A stretch of 64,000 bases of DNA, from the NCBI RefSeq assembly GCF_003626975.1, contig NZ_CP032616.1, positions 4,626,001 to 4,690,000 on the forward strand, given 5' to 3'. This document shows, piece by piece, positions 38,475-49,038 of this stretch. Position 1 is the first letter of the stretch. Each line of letters starts with the position of its first letter. The position numbers were made by a program, and so were the translations under genes. The notes beneath the pieces are model-generated. The model had not been told where the DNA came from. It did no database searches and was given only the letters and a program-made list of their open reading frames with translations. The stretch comes from Pseudomonas sp. DY-1 (lineage in GTDB: Bacteria; Pseudomonadota; Gammaproteobacteria; Pseudomonadales; Pseudomonadaceae).

Positions 38475-40154
38475 TCATCGCTCGTGCACATAGGTACCGG
38501 GCGAAGCTTCACCGGCCGGGAAGGCCTTGTTGCCCAGGGTGAAGTTGGCTTTCTTGGTTTTGCCGGAGCGCTCGCCGATCCATTGCTGCCAGTGCAGCCA
38601 CCAGGAGTCGGCGTGCTTGGTGGCATTCTCCAGCCAGAGTTTGGGATCGGCCGGCATTTCGCTGCTGGTGGAGAAGCGTGCCTTGGGATTGCCCGGTGGG
38701 TTCAGGATGCTCTGGATGTGGCCGCTGTTGGACAGCACGAACTCGCACTTGCCGCCGAGCAGTCGCGCCGAGCGATAGCAGGCTTCCCAGGGCGTGATGT
38801 GGTCCGAGGTGCCGGCCAGGCAGTAGAAGTCGCAGGTGACCTGCTTGAGATCGATGGGTGTGCCGCAGACTTCCAGGGCGTTGGGGCGGGTCAACGGGTT
38901 GGTCTTGAACATCTCCACCAGCTCGCCGTGGAAGGCGGCGGGCAGGCGCGTGGTGTCGTTGTTCCAGTAGAGGATGTCGAATGCCGGCGGCTCGTTGCCG
39001 AGCAAGTAGTTGTTGACCCAGTAGTTCCAGATCAGGTCGTTGGGGCGCATCCAGGCGAAGACCTTGGCCATATCCTTGCCTTCCAGCACACCGGCCTGGT
39101 ACGAGCGGCGCTTGGCGGCTTCCAGGGTTTGTTCATCGGCGAACAGGGCGACCTGGGTGTCGAGGTTGAAGTCGAGCACGCTGACCATCTGGGTAAAGGC
39201 GTTGACCTTGTTCTCGCCAATGGCCTGGTAGTGGCCGAGCAGGGCGACGGTGGTGATGCCGCCGGAGCAGGCCCCAAGCATGTTGAGGTCCTTGCTGCCA
39301 GTGATCTTCAAGACTACGTCGATCGTGTCCTTGAGGGCCTGGATGTAGGTGGACAGACCCCATTCGCGCTGTGCCTTGGTCGGGTTGCGCCAGCTGATGA
39401 TGAAAGTCTGCAGGCCGTTGCGCAGGCAGAAGCGCGCCAGGCTTTTTTCCGGTGATAGGTCGAAGACGTAGAACTTGTTGATCTGCGGCGGTACTACCAG
39501 CAACGGGCGTTCGTGCACGCTTTCGGTGATGGGTTTGTACTGGATCAGTTCGAGGACATCGTTGCGATAGACCACGGCACCTTCGGTGGTGGCGACGTTC
39601 TGGCCGACCTCGAAGGCATCCATGTTCACCTGGCTGGGCATGCCGCCGTTGTTCACCAGGTCCTTGGCCAGATGGGAGAGGCCATCGAGCAGGCTCTTGC
39701 CGCCCGTCTCGAAGAAGCGCTTGACCGCGGCCGGGTTGGCCATGCTGTTGGTGGGCGCCATGGCTTCGGTCATCAGATTGATGACGAAGTGTCCGCGGCT
39801 GGTGTCCTGGCTCGACAGGTTGCTTTCCTCGATCCAGCTATGCAGCTCCTTGCGCCAGGCCAGGTAAGTCTGCAGGTAGCGCCTGTAGAGCGGGTTCTGG
39901 CTCCAGGCCGGGTCATTGAAACGGCGGTCATCGGCTTCTGGTTGCAGCCCGGATTGGCCGAGCAGCACGTTCTTCAGTTCCAGGCCGAAATGGGCGACGT
40001 GTCTTGCACTGTGGAAAGGCTGCCTGATGGCCTGCAACAGCACCATCCGCGCTGAAGACAGCAAGTCCTTGCCGCGGATCCCTATAACCGGATTGAGGTT
40101 CAGGGTGTTATCCGAGGCCTGGCGCTGCAAATCTTCATTGTTCTTGTTGCTCAT
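38475..40154 (-). CDS. phaC1: Class II PHA synthase 1
   Basis: 559 aa, exact family length. Lipase-box-like GACSGG with catalytic Cys296; the triad Asp is in TSDHITPWE and the His in SGHIQSILNPP. It is the first gene of the phaC1-Z-C2-D run. The first codons after ATG-AGC read AACAAGAACAA, matching the AAnAAnAA target of Hfq/Crc, so translation may be catabolite-repressed as reported for P. putida. It lies downstream of a sigma-54-like promoter. Confidence 0.97.
   Translation of the reverse strand: MSNKNNEDLQRQASDNTLNLNPVIGIRGKDLLSSARMVLLQAIRQPFHSARHVAHFGLELKNVLLGQSGLQPEADDRRFNDPAWSQNPLYRRYLQTYLAWRKELHSWIEESNLSSQDTSRGHFVINLMTEAMAPTNSMANPAAVKRFFETGGKSLLDGLSHLAKDLVNNGGMPSQVNMDAFEVGQNVATTEGAVVYRNDVLELIQYKPITESVHERPLLVVPPQINKFYVFDLSPEKSLARFCLRNGLQTFIISWRNPTKAQREWGLSTYIQALKDTIDVVLKITGSKDLNMLGACSGGITTVALLGHYQAIGENKVNAFTQMVSVLDFNLDTQVALFADEQTLEAAKRRSYQAGVLEGKDMAKVFAWMRPNDLIWNYWVNNYLLGNEPPAFDILYWNNDTTRLPAAFHGELVEMFKTNPLTRPNALEVCGTPIDLKQVTCDFYCLAGTSDHITPWEACYRSARLLGGKCEFVLSNSGHIQSILNPPGNPKARFSTSSEMPADPKLWLENATKHADSWWLHWQQWIGERSGKTKKANFTLGNKAFPAGEASPGTYVHER
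40138..40148 (-). promoter_or_regulatory. Candidate Hfq/Crc (CA) motif in phaC1
   Basis: AACAAGAACAA begins three bases after the start codon of phaC1 and fits the catabolite-activity consensus AAnAAnAA. Hfq/Crc binding here would block translation initiation in preferred carbon sources. Confidence 0.45.
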
Positions 40155-40274
40155 CTACGACGCTCCATTGTCCTGAGTCGAACAGCGCCCTGGCGGAACA
40201 GCGCGCTGACACGCTCGGGTTACCGGGAAGGCGAAGCGAACTTCGCGAATTTCTCTGTATCTGGCGATGCCAAA

Positions 40275-40290
40275 TGCATGGAACTTGCCA
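40275..40290 (-). promoter_or_regulatory. Sigma-54-like promoter of phaC1
   Basis: On the minus strand TGGCAAGTTCCATGCA has GG and GC ten bases apart and differs from the -24/-12 consensus at two positions. The predicted start, near 40264, leaves a leader of about 110 bases. A sigma-54 promoter upstream of phaC1 has been described in P. aeruginosa. Confidence 0.55.
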
Positions 40291-40430
40291 GAACTTGGTT
40301 ACCCGAGTTTGTCAGTTTGCGCAAGCAGACCGCAGAGAGTTCGCTGCAGCGGGAGTATGTCGCGAGCGTTTAGAAAAAGCGCCCTAACCTTGGGCGGTCA
40401 GGGCTGGATTGGGGCGCGGCCTGCACCGCT

Positions 40431-40805
40431 TCAGAGCATGAGCTTGACGACGGACTCATCCGGGTCGCGGGAGCGGCCGGCAGCTGCAAGCTCCTGCAGA
40501 TAATCGCTCCACAGTGCTTGCTGGCGGGTGGCGAGTTCGTAGAGGTAGTCCCAGGTGAAGAGACCGCTGTCGTGACCGTCGTCGAAGGTCAATTTCAGGG
40601 CATAGTTGCCAGCCGGCTCAAGCTTGGTCAGGCCGACGTTCAGCTTGCCGTACTGGAGGATGGGCTTGCCGTGGCCCTGTACTTCCGCTGAGGGGGAATG
40701 CACGCGCAGGAACTCTGCGCTCAGCGTGTAGCTTTCATCCGGCCCGTACTTCAGCGTCAAGGTCCTGGAGGCCTTGTGCAGTTCGATACCGCTGGGGATG
40801 CGCAT
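40431..40805 (-). CDS. DUF971 family protein
   Basis: 124 aa. It corresponds to the gamma-butyrobetaine-hydroxylase N-terminal-like (DUF971) domain: GIELHKASRTLTLKY at the start, then GLTKLEPAGNYALKLTFDDGHDSGLFTWDYL, the family hallmark. The DUF is linked to iron-sulfur or carnitine proteins elsewhere, but its role here is unknown. The ATG at 40805 gives MRIPSGIELH; the upstream frame crosses the hslU end. Confidence 0.88.
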   Translation of the reverse strand: MRIPSGIELHKASRTLTLKYGPDESYTLSAEFLRVHSPSAEVQGHGKPILQYGKLNVGLTKLEPAGNYALKLTFDDGHDSGLFTWDYLYELATRQQALWSDYLQELAAAGRSRDPDESVVKLML

Positions 40806-40863
40806 GTCGGGGTCTCCAAACGAAGATAGCCGGCGCGTGCCGGCTATCTTCAGTGTGCACCTG

Positions 40864-42201
40864 TCAGAGAATGTAGCGCGACAGGTCTTCGTCCTGGGCA
40901 AGCTCGCCGAGATGGCCGTTCACGTAGGCAGCATCAATGTGGATCGGCGTCTCGTCGTGTTGCGCGGCGAGGTCGCCGGCGCTGAAGGAAACCTCTTCCA
41001 GCAGGCGCTCGAGCAGGGTGTGCAGGCGACGGGCGCCGATGTTCTCGGTCTTCTCGTTGACCTGCCAGGCAATCTCGGCAAGACGTTTGATGCCGTCCGG
41101 GGCGAACTCGATGTTCAGGCCTTCGGTCTTCAGCAACGCGCTGTACTGTTCGGTCAGCGATGCATGGGGCTCGGTGAGGATGCGTTCGAAGTCTTCCGGC
41201 GACAGTGCCTTGAGCTCGACGCGGATCGGCAGGCGGCCCTGCAGTTCCGGCACCAGGTCGCTGGGCTTGGACAGGTGGAACGCGCCGGAGGCGATGAACA
41301 GGATGTGGTCGGTCTTCACCATGCCCAGCTTGGTGTTCACGGTGCAGCCTTCGATCAACGGCAGCAGATCGCGCTGCACGCCCTCGCGGGAGACATCGGC
41401 GCCGCCGACATTGCCGCGCTTGGCCACCTTGTCGATCTCATCGATGAAGACGATGCCGTTCTGTTCCACGGCTTCCAGCGCGGCGGCTTTCAGCTCGTCC
41501 TCGTTGACCAGGCGCGCTGCTTCTTCGTCGCGCACCAGCTTCATGGCTTCCTTGACCTTCAGCTTGCGGGCCTTGCGCTTGCCCTTGCCGAGGTTGGAGA
41601 AGAGGTTCTGCAGCTGGTTGGTCATTTCCTCCATGCCGGGCGGGGCCATGATTTCGACGCCGGCCGGGGACTCGGCAACTTCGATGTCGATTTCCTTGTC
41701 ATCGAGTTGGCCTTCGCGCAGGCGCTTGCGGAACAGCTGGCGGGTGTTGGAATCCTCACGGGGCTGCTCGTCGCCGAAACCGGTGCGTGCCGGGGGCAGC
41801 AGGGCGTCGAGGATGCGATCTTCGGCGGCGTCTTCGGCGCGATAGCGCACGCGATGCATTTCCTGCTCGCGCATCATCTTCACGGCGGCGTCGGCCAGGT
41901 CGCGAATGATCGACTCGACGTCGCGGCCGACGTAGCCCACCTCGGTGAACTTGGTCGCTTCGACCTTGATGAAGGGCGCGTTGGCGAGCTTCGCCAGGCG
42001 GCGAGCGATCTCGGTCTTGCCGACGCCGGTCGGGCCGATCATCAGGATGTTCTTCGGCGTTACTTCGGCGCGCAGCTCGGCCGGCAGCTGCATGCGGCGC
42101 CAGCGGTTGCGCAAGGCGATGGCGACTGCGCGCTTGGCGTCGTCCTGGCCCACGATGTGGCGGTTGAGTTCGTGGACGATTTCGCGGGGCGTCATGGACA
42201 T
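40864..42201 (-). CDS. hslU: ATP-dependent protease ATPase subunit HslU
   Basis: 445 aa. It is the AAA+ unfoldase of the HslVU protease; Walker [10 protein letters not shown] and Walker [10 protein letters not shown] flank the family-specific I domain (about 110-240). The start [13 protein letters not shown] at 42201 fits the family; a second ATG two codons later is possible. It lies 29 bases after hslV. Confidence 0.97.
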   Translation of the reverse strand: MSMTPREIVHELNRHIVGQDDAKRAVAIALRNRWRRMQLPAELRAEVTPKNILMIGPTGVGKTEIARRLAKLANAPFIKVEATKFTEVGYVGRDVESIIRDLADAAVKMMREQEMHRVRYRAEDAAEDRILDALLPPARTGFGDEQPREDSNTRQLFRKRLREGQLDDKEIDIEVAESPAGVEIMAPPGMEEMTNQLQNLFSNLGKGKRKARKLKVKEAMKLVRDEEAARLVNEDELKAAALEAVEQNGIVFIDEIDKVAKRGNVGGADVSREGVQRDLLPLIEGCTVNTKLGMVKTDHILFIASGAFHLSKPSDLVPELQGRLPIRVELKALSPEDFERILTEPHASLTEQYSALLKTEGLNIEFAPDGIKRLAEIAWQVNEKTENIGARRLHTLLERLLEEVSFSAGDLAAQHDETPIHIDAAYVNGHLGELAQDEDLSRYIL

Positions 42202-42230
42202 GAAAGTGGCTCCATTGCGGGACGGCGGCC

Positions 42231-42761
42231 TTACTCGGCGCTGTCCAGCTCCTCGATGGTCAGGTTCTGGTTGGTGAACACGCAAATGGAGCCGGCGATG
42301 TTCAGGGCGGTCTCGGTCACTTCGCGGGCGGACAGCTCGGTATGTTGCAGCAGCGCCAGGGCGGCGGCCTGGGCGAATCCGCCGCCGGAGCCCATGGCGA
42401 TCAGGCCCTGTTCGGGTTCGACCACGTCACCGTTGCCGGTGATGATCAGCGAGGCATCCTTGTTGGCCACGGCGAGCATGGCTTCCAGGCGACTCAGGGA
42501 GCGATCGGTGCGCCAGTCCTTGGCCAGCTCGACGGCGGCCCGGACGAGGTGGCCCTGATGTTTTTCCAGCTGGCCTTCGAAGCGCTCGAACAGGGTGAAG
42601 GCGTCAGCGGTGGCACCGGCGAAGCCGGCCAGGACCTGGCCGTGGTAAAGACGGCGGACCTTGCGGGCATTGCTTTTCATGACGGTGTTGCCGAGGGAAA
42701 CCTGGCCGTCGCCGCCCATGACGACTTTGCCGTTGCGGCGGACTGAAACGATGGTGGTCAA
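42231..42761 (-). CDS. hslV: ATP-dependent protease peptidase subunit HslV
   Basis: 176 aa. It is the proteasome-like threonine peptidase; after Met removal the mature chain begins [13 protein letters not shown], with the catalytic Thr1. The start codon is TTG at 42761, since no ATG in frame would leave Thr at position 2. The open frame upstream runs into the inverted-repeat element and is not coding there. Confidence 0.95.
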   Translation of the reverse strand: MTTIVSVRRNGKVVMGGDGQVSLGNTVMKSNARKVRRLYHGQVLAGFAGATADAFTLFERFEGQLEKHQGHLVRAAVELAKDWRTDRSLSRLEAMLAVANKDASLIITGNGDVVEPEQGLIAMGSGGGFAQAAALALLQHTELSAREVTETALNIAGSICVFTNQNLTIEELDSAE

Positions 42762-42852
42762 GGGGAGAGTCTCCACGCAGCGGGGCGAAATGCCCGAATG
42801 GAAACTCAGATGGGGGGCCGTGCCCGGGTTTTCAACCGGGCACGGACGATTG

Positions 42853-42995
42853 GCAGACTGTTGAAGAACTACCTGCGTTGCCTGTGCTCGCTTTGAAACA
42901 GGCTGAAAATGCTCATTTACAACGCGTAAACTCCGCTTTCTCGCCTGTTTCTGCCTCGCATCGACTGCATCGCCGACGTTTTTCAACGAGCCGTC
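42853..42995. repeat. Terminal-inverted-repeat element, copy 2
   Basis: A second copy of the element at 23520-23656. It begins AGACTGTTGAAGAACTACC, has the shared interior AAAATGCTCATTTACA, and ends GACGTTTTTCAACGAGCC. Both copies keep the complementary ends and a recurrent TCGACTGC segment while the middle is diverged. It fills the gap between the SPOR gene and hslV, and so lies in the hslVU upstream region. Confidence 0.75.
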
Positions 42996-43001
42996 GGCAG
43001 C

Positions 43002-43727
43002 TCAACGGCTTTGGCGCTGCTGTAACAGCAAATTGCTGAATCCGCTGCCGGCCAGTTGCTTCTGCGCCGAGGCGAGTTGTTCGCGATTGGCGTAGGGCCC
43101 GACGAGGACGCGGTACCAGGTTTCCTCGCGAACGGTGCCGGATTCCACCTGGACATTCTGTCCGAGAAGGATGATCTGCGCTCGCACCCGGTCGGCGTCG
43201 TCGCGCTTGCGGAACGAGCCGGCCTGGAGGAAGAACTGATTGGTGACCGGCGCCTTGGCTACCACCGGCGGCGCGGGTGGCGGGGTCTCGCCGTTGAGAG
43301 CGGCCTGGGCACGCGCAGCGTCGATCTTCGCGGCTTCTTCCGGGGTAACCGGCTTCTGCTCCGGCGGCGTGGCTGGTGTCTCCTTGGGCACAGCTTCCGG
43401 CGGCACTATCACTTCTGATTCCGGCAACAGCGTGTAGAAGTCGTACTTTGGCTTCGCCGGCTCCTGGGGGGGCGGCGTTGTCGGCTTGCCCTGGACCTGG
43501 GCCTTGCCGACATCGCTGGCGGTCTTGCCGCTGGCGGCACCGGTCGCGGCCTGTTCGGGCTTGGTCCGGCGCACTTCGTCGCGGCCCGGCTCGAGCTGGT
43601 TCAGGAATACCACGAAACCACCGATGACCAGGCCGATGGCCAGCCAGACCCAGCCGGGCACCGGCTTCTTGGCCGGCGCCTGGTAGCGGCTGGCCCCGCG
43701 CTTGGGTGCAGCTTTTTTCTTCGCCAT
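43002..43727 (-). CDS. SPOR-domain cell-division protein, FtsN-like
   Basis: 241 aa. A short basic cytoplasmic tail is followed by one membrane helix (about 24-42, WVWLAIGLVIGGFVVFL), a Pro/Ala-rich periplasmic linker, and a C-terminal SPOR domain (about 165-238, FFLQAGSFRKRDDADRVRA). SPOR domains bind denuded septal peptidoglycan. Its layout matches FtsN but the linker is shorter, so the name is kept general. It follows argS by six bases. Confidence 0.88.
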   Translation of the reverse strand: MAKKKAAPKRGASRYQAPAKKPVPGWVWLAIGLVIGGFVVFLNQLEPGRDEVRRTKPEQAATGAASGKTASDVGKAQVQGKPTTPPPQEPAKPKYDFYTLLPESEVIVPPEAVPKETPATPPEQKPVTPEEAAKIDAARAQAALNGETPPPAPPVVAKAPVTNQFFLQAGSFRKRDDADRVRAQIILLGQNVQVESGTVREETWYRVLVGPYANREQLASAQKQLAGSGFSNLLLQQRQSR

Positions 43728-43733
43728 AGTCCG

Positions 43734-45568
<1,835 letters not shown>

Positions 45569-45609
45569 GGCTGCAAGGACCAGTCGGCAATATCGGCTGG
45601 GTGGTCGTT

Positions 45610-47832
45610 CTAGAAAAGATCGATGGGGTCCACATCCAGCGACCAACGCACTGCACGGCCGCCGGGCAACTGCTCCAAGGCATGGCTCCACGGAGTTAGC
45701 AGCCGGTGCAGGGGTGCCCGGGCGTTGGCCTGCAGCAGCAATTGCGCCCGATAGCGCCCGGCACGTCGTTCCATGGGGGCGGGAACAGGGCCGAGAAGCT
45801 CGACGCCATTGAGGCCCATCTCGGCAAGCTGCTGCTCAGCTTCCACGCAGGCGCTGTCGAGGAATTCTTCCGCCTGGCCCGGCTTGTGCGCCTCAGCGCG
45901 CAGCAGGGCGAGGTGCGCGAAGGGCGGCAGGCCAGCGGCGCGGCGTTCGGAAAGGGCCTGGTCGGCAAAGGCGAAATAACCTTGCTCGGTGAGCTGCACC
46001 AGTAGCGGGTGCTCGGCCAAGTGGGTCTGGATGATCACTTTGCCCGGCTCCTCGGCGCGTCCAGCACGTCCGGCGACTTGGACGATGAGCTGGGCCATGC
46101 GCTCGCTGGCGCGGAAGTCCGCGGAGAACAGGCCGCCGTCGGCATCGAGGATTGCCACCAGCGTCACGCGTGGGAAGTGGTGTCCCTTGGCGAGCATCTG
46201 GGTGCCGACGAGGATGCAGGGTTCGCCGCGCTGGATGGTGGTGAACAGCTTGTCCATGGCGTCCTTGCGCGACGTGCTGTCGCGGTCGATACGCAATACC
46301 TGCGTCTTCGGGAAGAGGATCGCCAGGCGTTCTTCGGCGCGCTCGGTGCCAGCGCCAACCGGGCGCAGGTCGACCCGGCCACAATCGGGGCAGCAGGCTG
46401 GCTGGCGCTGAGTGTGGCCGCAATGATGACAGCGCAGTTCGTTGAACCTCTGGTGCAGGGTCATGCGCGCGTCGCAGCGCGGGCACTGGCTGATCCAGCC
46501 ACAGTCATGGCACAGCAGGGTGGGCGCGAATCCGCGACGGTTGAGGAATACCAGCACCTGCTGGCCTGCCGCCAGGGTCTGGGCGATTGCCTGTTGCAGG
46601 GGCATGGAGATGCCGGAGTCCAGCGGCAGGCTCTTCACGTCCAGGCGAAGGAAACGTGGCTGCTTGGCACCGCCGGCACGCTGGGTCAGGCGCAGCAGGC
46701 CGTAGCGGCCGGCGTGGGCGTTCTGCAGGCTTTCCAGCGAGGGCGTGGCCGAGCCCAGCAGGATCGGGATGTTCTCCTGGCGGGCGCGCACAAGTGCCAG
46801 GTCACGAGCGTGATAGCGCAGTCCCTCCTGCTGTTTATAGGAAGCGTCGTGTTCCTCGTCGATGATGATCAGTCCCGGATTCTTCATTGGCGTGAACAGC
46901 GCCGAGCGCGTACCGATGATGATATCGGCCTCTCCATCACGGGCGGCCAGCCAGGCGTCCAGGCGTTCGCGGTCGTTCACTGCCGAGTGCAGCAGGGCGA
47001 TTCGTGCATTGAAGCGGCGAGAAAAACGTTCGAGAGTCTGCGGACCGAGGTTGATTTCTGGAATCAGCACCAGAGCCTGTTTGCCGGCCTCAAGGGTCTG
47101 GCGGATCAGTTGCAGGTAGACCTCGGTCTTGCCGCTACCAGTGACGCCGGCCAGAAGCAGGGCGTTGAAGCTGCCGAACGATGCATGCACTGCGTCGAAG
47201 GCGGCGCGTTGCTCTGGGTTGAGGGGCAGCTCCGGTTGTGCCAGTAACGGCCCGTGGCGTTCGCAGGGGGCATGGCGGCGCACTTCCACCCGGGCGAGGC
47301 CCTTCTCAAGCAGGATTTCCAGGCTGTCCTTGTTCAACTGCAGTTGCCCGAGCAGTTGGTGGGCAACGCCGTGGGGATGCTGGGCGAGGGTGGCGAGGGC
47401 CTGGCGCTGGCGTGGCGCGCGGGCCAGGCGTGGATCTTCGAGGCTGGCGCCGGGCGTCGCGTGCCAGAAACGCTCCTGACGGGCCTCTGCCGGCTCGCCC
47501 TGGCGCAGCAGAACCGGGAGTGCCCAACTGAGGGTGTCGCCAAGGCTGTGCTGGTAGTACTGGGCGGTCCATAGGCACAACTTGAACAACGCCGGCGGCA
47601 GCGGCGGGCGATTGTCGAGTAGCTCCAATGCAGGCTTGAGCTTATCGGCAGGAACCTCGCTCTTGTCGGCCAGCTCCACCAGGACGCCGATTATCTCGCG
47701 GCGGCCGAAGGGTACCCGCAAGCGCACGCCCGGTTGCAAGGCAGCGCGGGGTACGCCGGCTGGTGCCCGATAGTCGAACAGGCGGCGCAGCGGGGAGGGC
47801 AGCGCGAGGCGCAAGATGGGAGCGTCAGGCAA
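45610..47832 (-). CDS. priA: Primosomal replication-restart helicase PriA
   Basis: 740 aa from TTG 47832. It is a superfamily 2 helicase with Walker [18 protein letters not shown] box ([10 protein letters not shown]) and a zinc-binding module of paired CxxC motifs (CHDCG, CPRC, CHHCG, CPDCG) in the middle. It reloads DnaB at stalled forks. The TTG start gives [15 protein letters not shown], the family N-terminus, with AGGA seven bases upstream; an ATG at 47868 would add 12 residues and has no ribosome-binding site. Confidence 0.94.
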   Translation of the reverse strand: MPDAPILRLALPSPLRRLFDYRAPAGVPRAALQPGVRLRVPFGRREIIGVLVELADKSEVPADKLKPALELLDNRPPLPPALFKLCLWTAQYYQHSLGDTLSWALPVLLRQGEPAEARQERFWHATPGASLEDPRLARAPRQRQALATLAQHPHGVAHQLLGQLQLNKDSLEILLEKGLARVEVRRHAPCERHGPLLAQPELPLNPEQRAAFDAVHASFGSFNALLLAGVTGSGKTEVYLQLIRQTLEAGKQALVLIPEINLGPQTLERFSRRFNARIALLHSAVNDRERLDAWLAARDGEADIIIGTRSALFTPMKNPGLIIIDEEHDASYKQQEGLRYHARDLALVRARQENIPILLGSATPSLESLQNAHAGRYGLLRLTQRAGGAKQPRFLRLDVKSLPLDSGISMPLQQAIAQTLAAGQQVLVFLNRRGFAPTLLCHDCGWISQCPRCDARMTLHQRFNELRCHHCGHTQRQPACCPDCGRVDLRPVGAGTERAEERLAILFPKTQVLRIDRDSTSRKDAMDKLFTTIQRGEPCILVGTQMLAKGHHFPRVTLVAILDADGGLFSADFRASERMAQLIVQVAGRAGRAEEPGKVIIQTHLAEHPLLVQLTEQGYFAFADQALSERRAAGLPPFAHLALLRAEAHKPGQAEEFLDSACVEAEQQLAEMGLNGVELLGPVPAPMERRAGRYRAQLLLQANARAPLHRLLTPWSHALEQLPGGRAVRWSLDVDPIDLF

Positions 47833-47900
47833 GCGGGGATCCTGTCGGAAAAGGCGCGATGTTAGCATGGTGCCGCACGACAGCCGGCGCGGCAGGCAGG

Positions 47901-47928
47901 TTGCAACGCACACCCACTCTGGTATCAT
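47901..47928 (+). promoter_or_regulatory. Putative sigma-70 promoter of rpmE
   Basis: TTGCAA (47901-47906) and TATCAT (47923-47928) are 16 bases apart, in the gap divergent from priA. Confidence 0.5.
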
Positions 47929-47998
47929 CCGCCGCCTGTTTCCGTGCGGTACTCGACATAGGGTCGGGTGGCGGCACGCCAGACCTGAGGATCAAGCA

Positions 47999-48211
47999 AT
48001 GAAACCGGAAATCCATCCCGAGTACGTAGCGATCGAAGCTACTTGCAGCTGCGGCAACGTCATCAAGACCCGCTCCACCCTCGGTAAGAACATCAGCCTC
48101 GACGTATGCTCCGAGTGCCACCCGTTCTACACCGGCAAGCAGAAGGTCCTGGACACCGGCGGCCGTATCGATCGCTTCAAGCAGCGTTTCGGCGTGTTCG
48201 GCACCAAGTAA
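47999..48211 (+). CDS. rpmE: 50S ribosomal protein L31, zinc-binding form
   Basis: 70 aa. The four zinc ligands are kept (CSCGN about 16-18 and CSECH about 37-40), marking the zinc-containing paralogue that is replaced by the zinc-free form under zinc limitation. The ATG at 47999 fits the family start MKPEIHPEY. Confidence 0.97.
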   Translation: MKPEIHPEYVAIEATCSCGNVIKTRSTLGKNISLDVCSECHPFYTGKQKVLDTGGRIDRFKQRFGVFGTK

Positions 48212-48237
48212 GTGCCGAAATAGCCCGGGAAGGCCCG

Positions 48238-49038
48238 ATGGCCATGTCCCCGCTGACGAAAAAGGCGCCTCTGACAGGCGCCTTTTTCTTTTTTCTGATC
48301 CTGAGTTTCTCCCTTCACGCCGCCTGCCCGGTTCCTAGGAACCTTCCTACCTACCAGGTCCGGAAAGTCGTCGATGGAGACACCCTGCGCCTGGTCGACG
48401 GACGAAGTGTTCGTCTGATCGGTCTGAATGCGCCAGAGTTGGCTCGCAAGGGACGGTCGGCTGAGCCTTACGCCACAACGGCACGCCAGCGACTCGCAGG
48501 TTTGGTGCAAGCCAGTGGCGGACGAGTAGCGCTTCGGTTGGGGCGCGAGTCGAAGGACCGTTACGGCCGCACTCTGGCGCATCTCTATGACAATCGCGGG
48601 CGCAATCTCGAAGAGCTCCTGCTCGCTGACGGGTTGGCGTTTCGTATCGCCATTGCCCCCAATGCAGCCCTGAATAATTGTCATGCGGCAGCTGAGCGAT
48701 CGGCTCGTCGGGCTGGTCGTGGGCTTTGGCGTCACGCGCCTCAGCAAACACCCTGGCAGCTGAGGCGCGGCGGATTTGCGCTGGTGCAAGGACGAGTCGC
48801 CAGGGTTGAGCGCAACCGGGGCGGAATCTGGCTGGAGCTGGAAGGGCCGCTGGTGCTGCGGGTCGATCTCAGGCATCTGCGCCAGTTCGACGTCGCCGCG
48901 CTGCAACAGCTGGTGGGGCGGCGCGTAGAGGCACGGGGCTGGGTCATTGACCGTGCGCGCAACGGCGGCGTAAATACGAAGGTTTCCCGCTGGATGCTCC
49001 CCCTTACCCACAATGGAATGCTTGAGGTGATTCGATGA
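48238..49038 (+). CDS. Secreted thermonuclease (SNase) family protein
   Basis: 266 aa. An N-terminal signal sequence (GAFFFFLILSFSLHAA) is followed by a staphylococcal-nuclease-like OB domain: VVDGDTLRLVDG, RLIGLNAPEL and the catalytic-region KDRYGRTLAHLY, then a second half without clear annotation. It is expected to cut nucleic acids in the periplasm or outside. The signal-peptide codons coincide with a perfect terminator for rpmE. The stop overlaps the following protease start (ATGA). Confidence 0.82.
   Translation: MAMSPLTKKAPLTGAFFFFLILSFSLHAACPVPRNLPTYQVRKVVDGDTLRLVDGRSVRLIGLNAPELARKGRSAEPYATTARQRLAGLVQASGGRVALRLGRESKDRYGRTLAHLYDNRGRNLEELLLADGLAFRIAIAPNAALNNCHAAAERSARRAGRGLWRHAPQQTPWQLRRGGFALVQGRVARVERNRGGIWLELEGPLVLRVDLRHLRQFDVAALQQLVGRRVEARGWVIDRARNGGVNTKVSRWMLPLTHNGMLEVIR
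48259..48295 (+). terminator. rpmE intrinsic terminator inside the nuclease coding sequence
   Basis: A perfect 11-bp stem AAAAAGGCGCC (48259-48269) / GGCGCCTTTTT (48277-48287) with a seven-base loop is followed by CTTTTTTCT. It lies within codons 8-19 of the nuclease gene. Confidence 0.85.
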
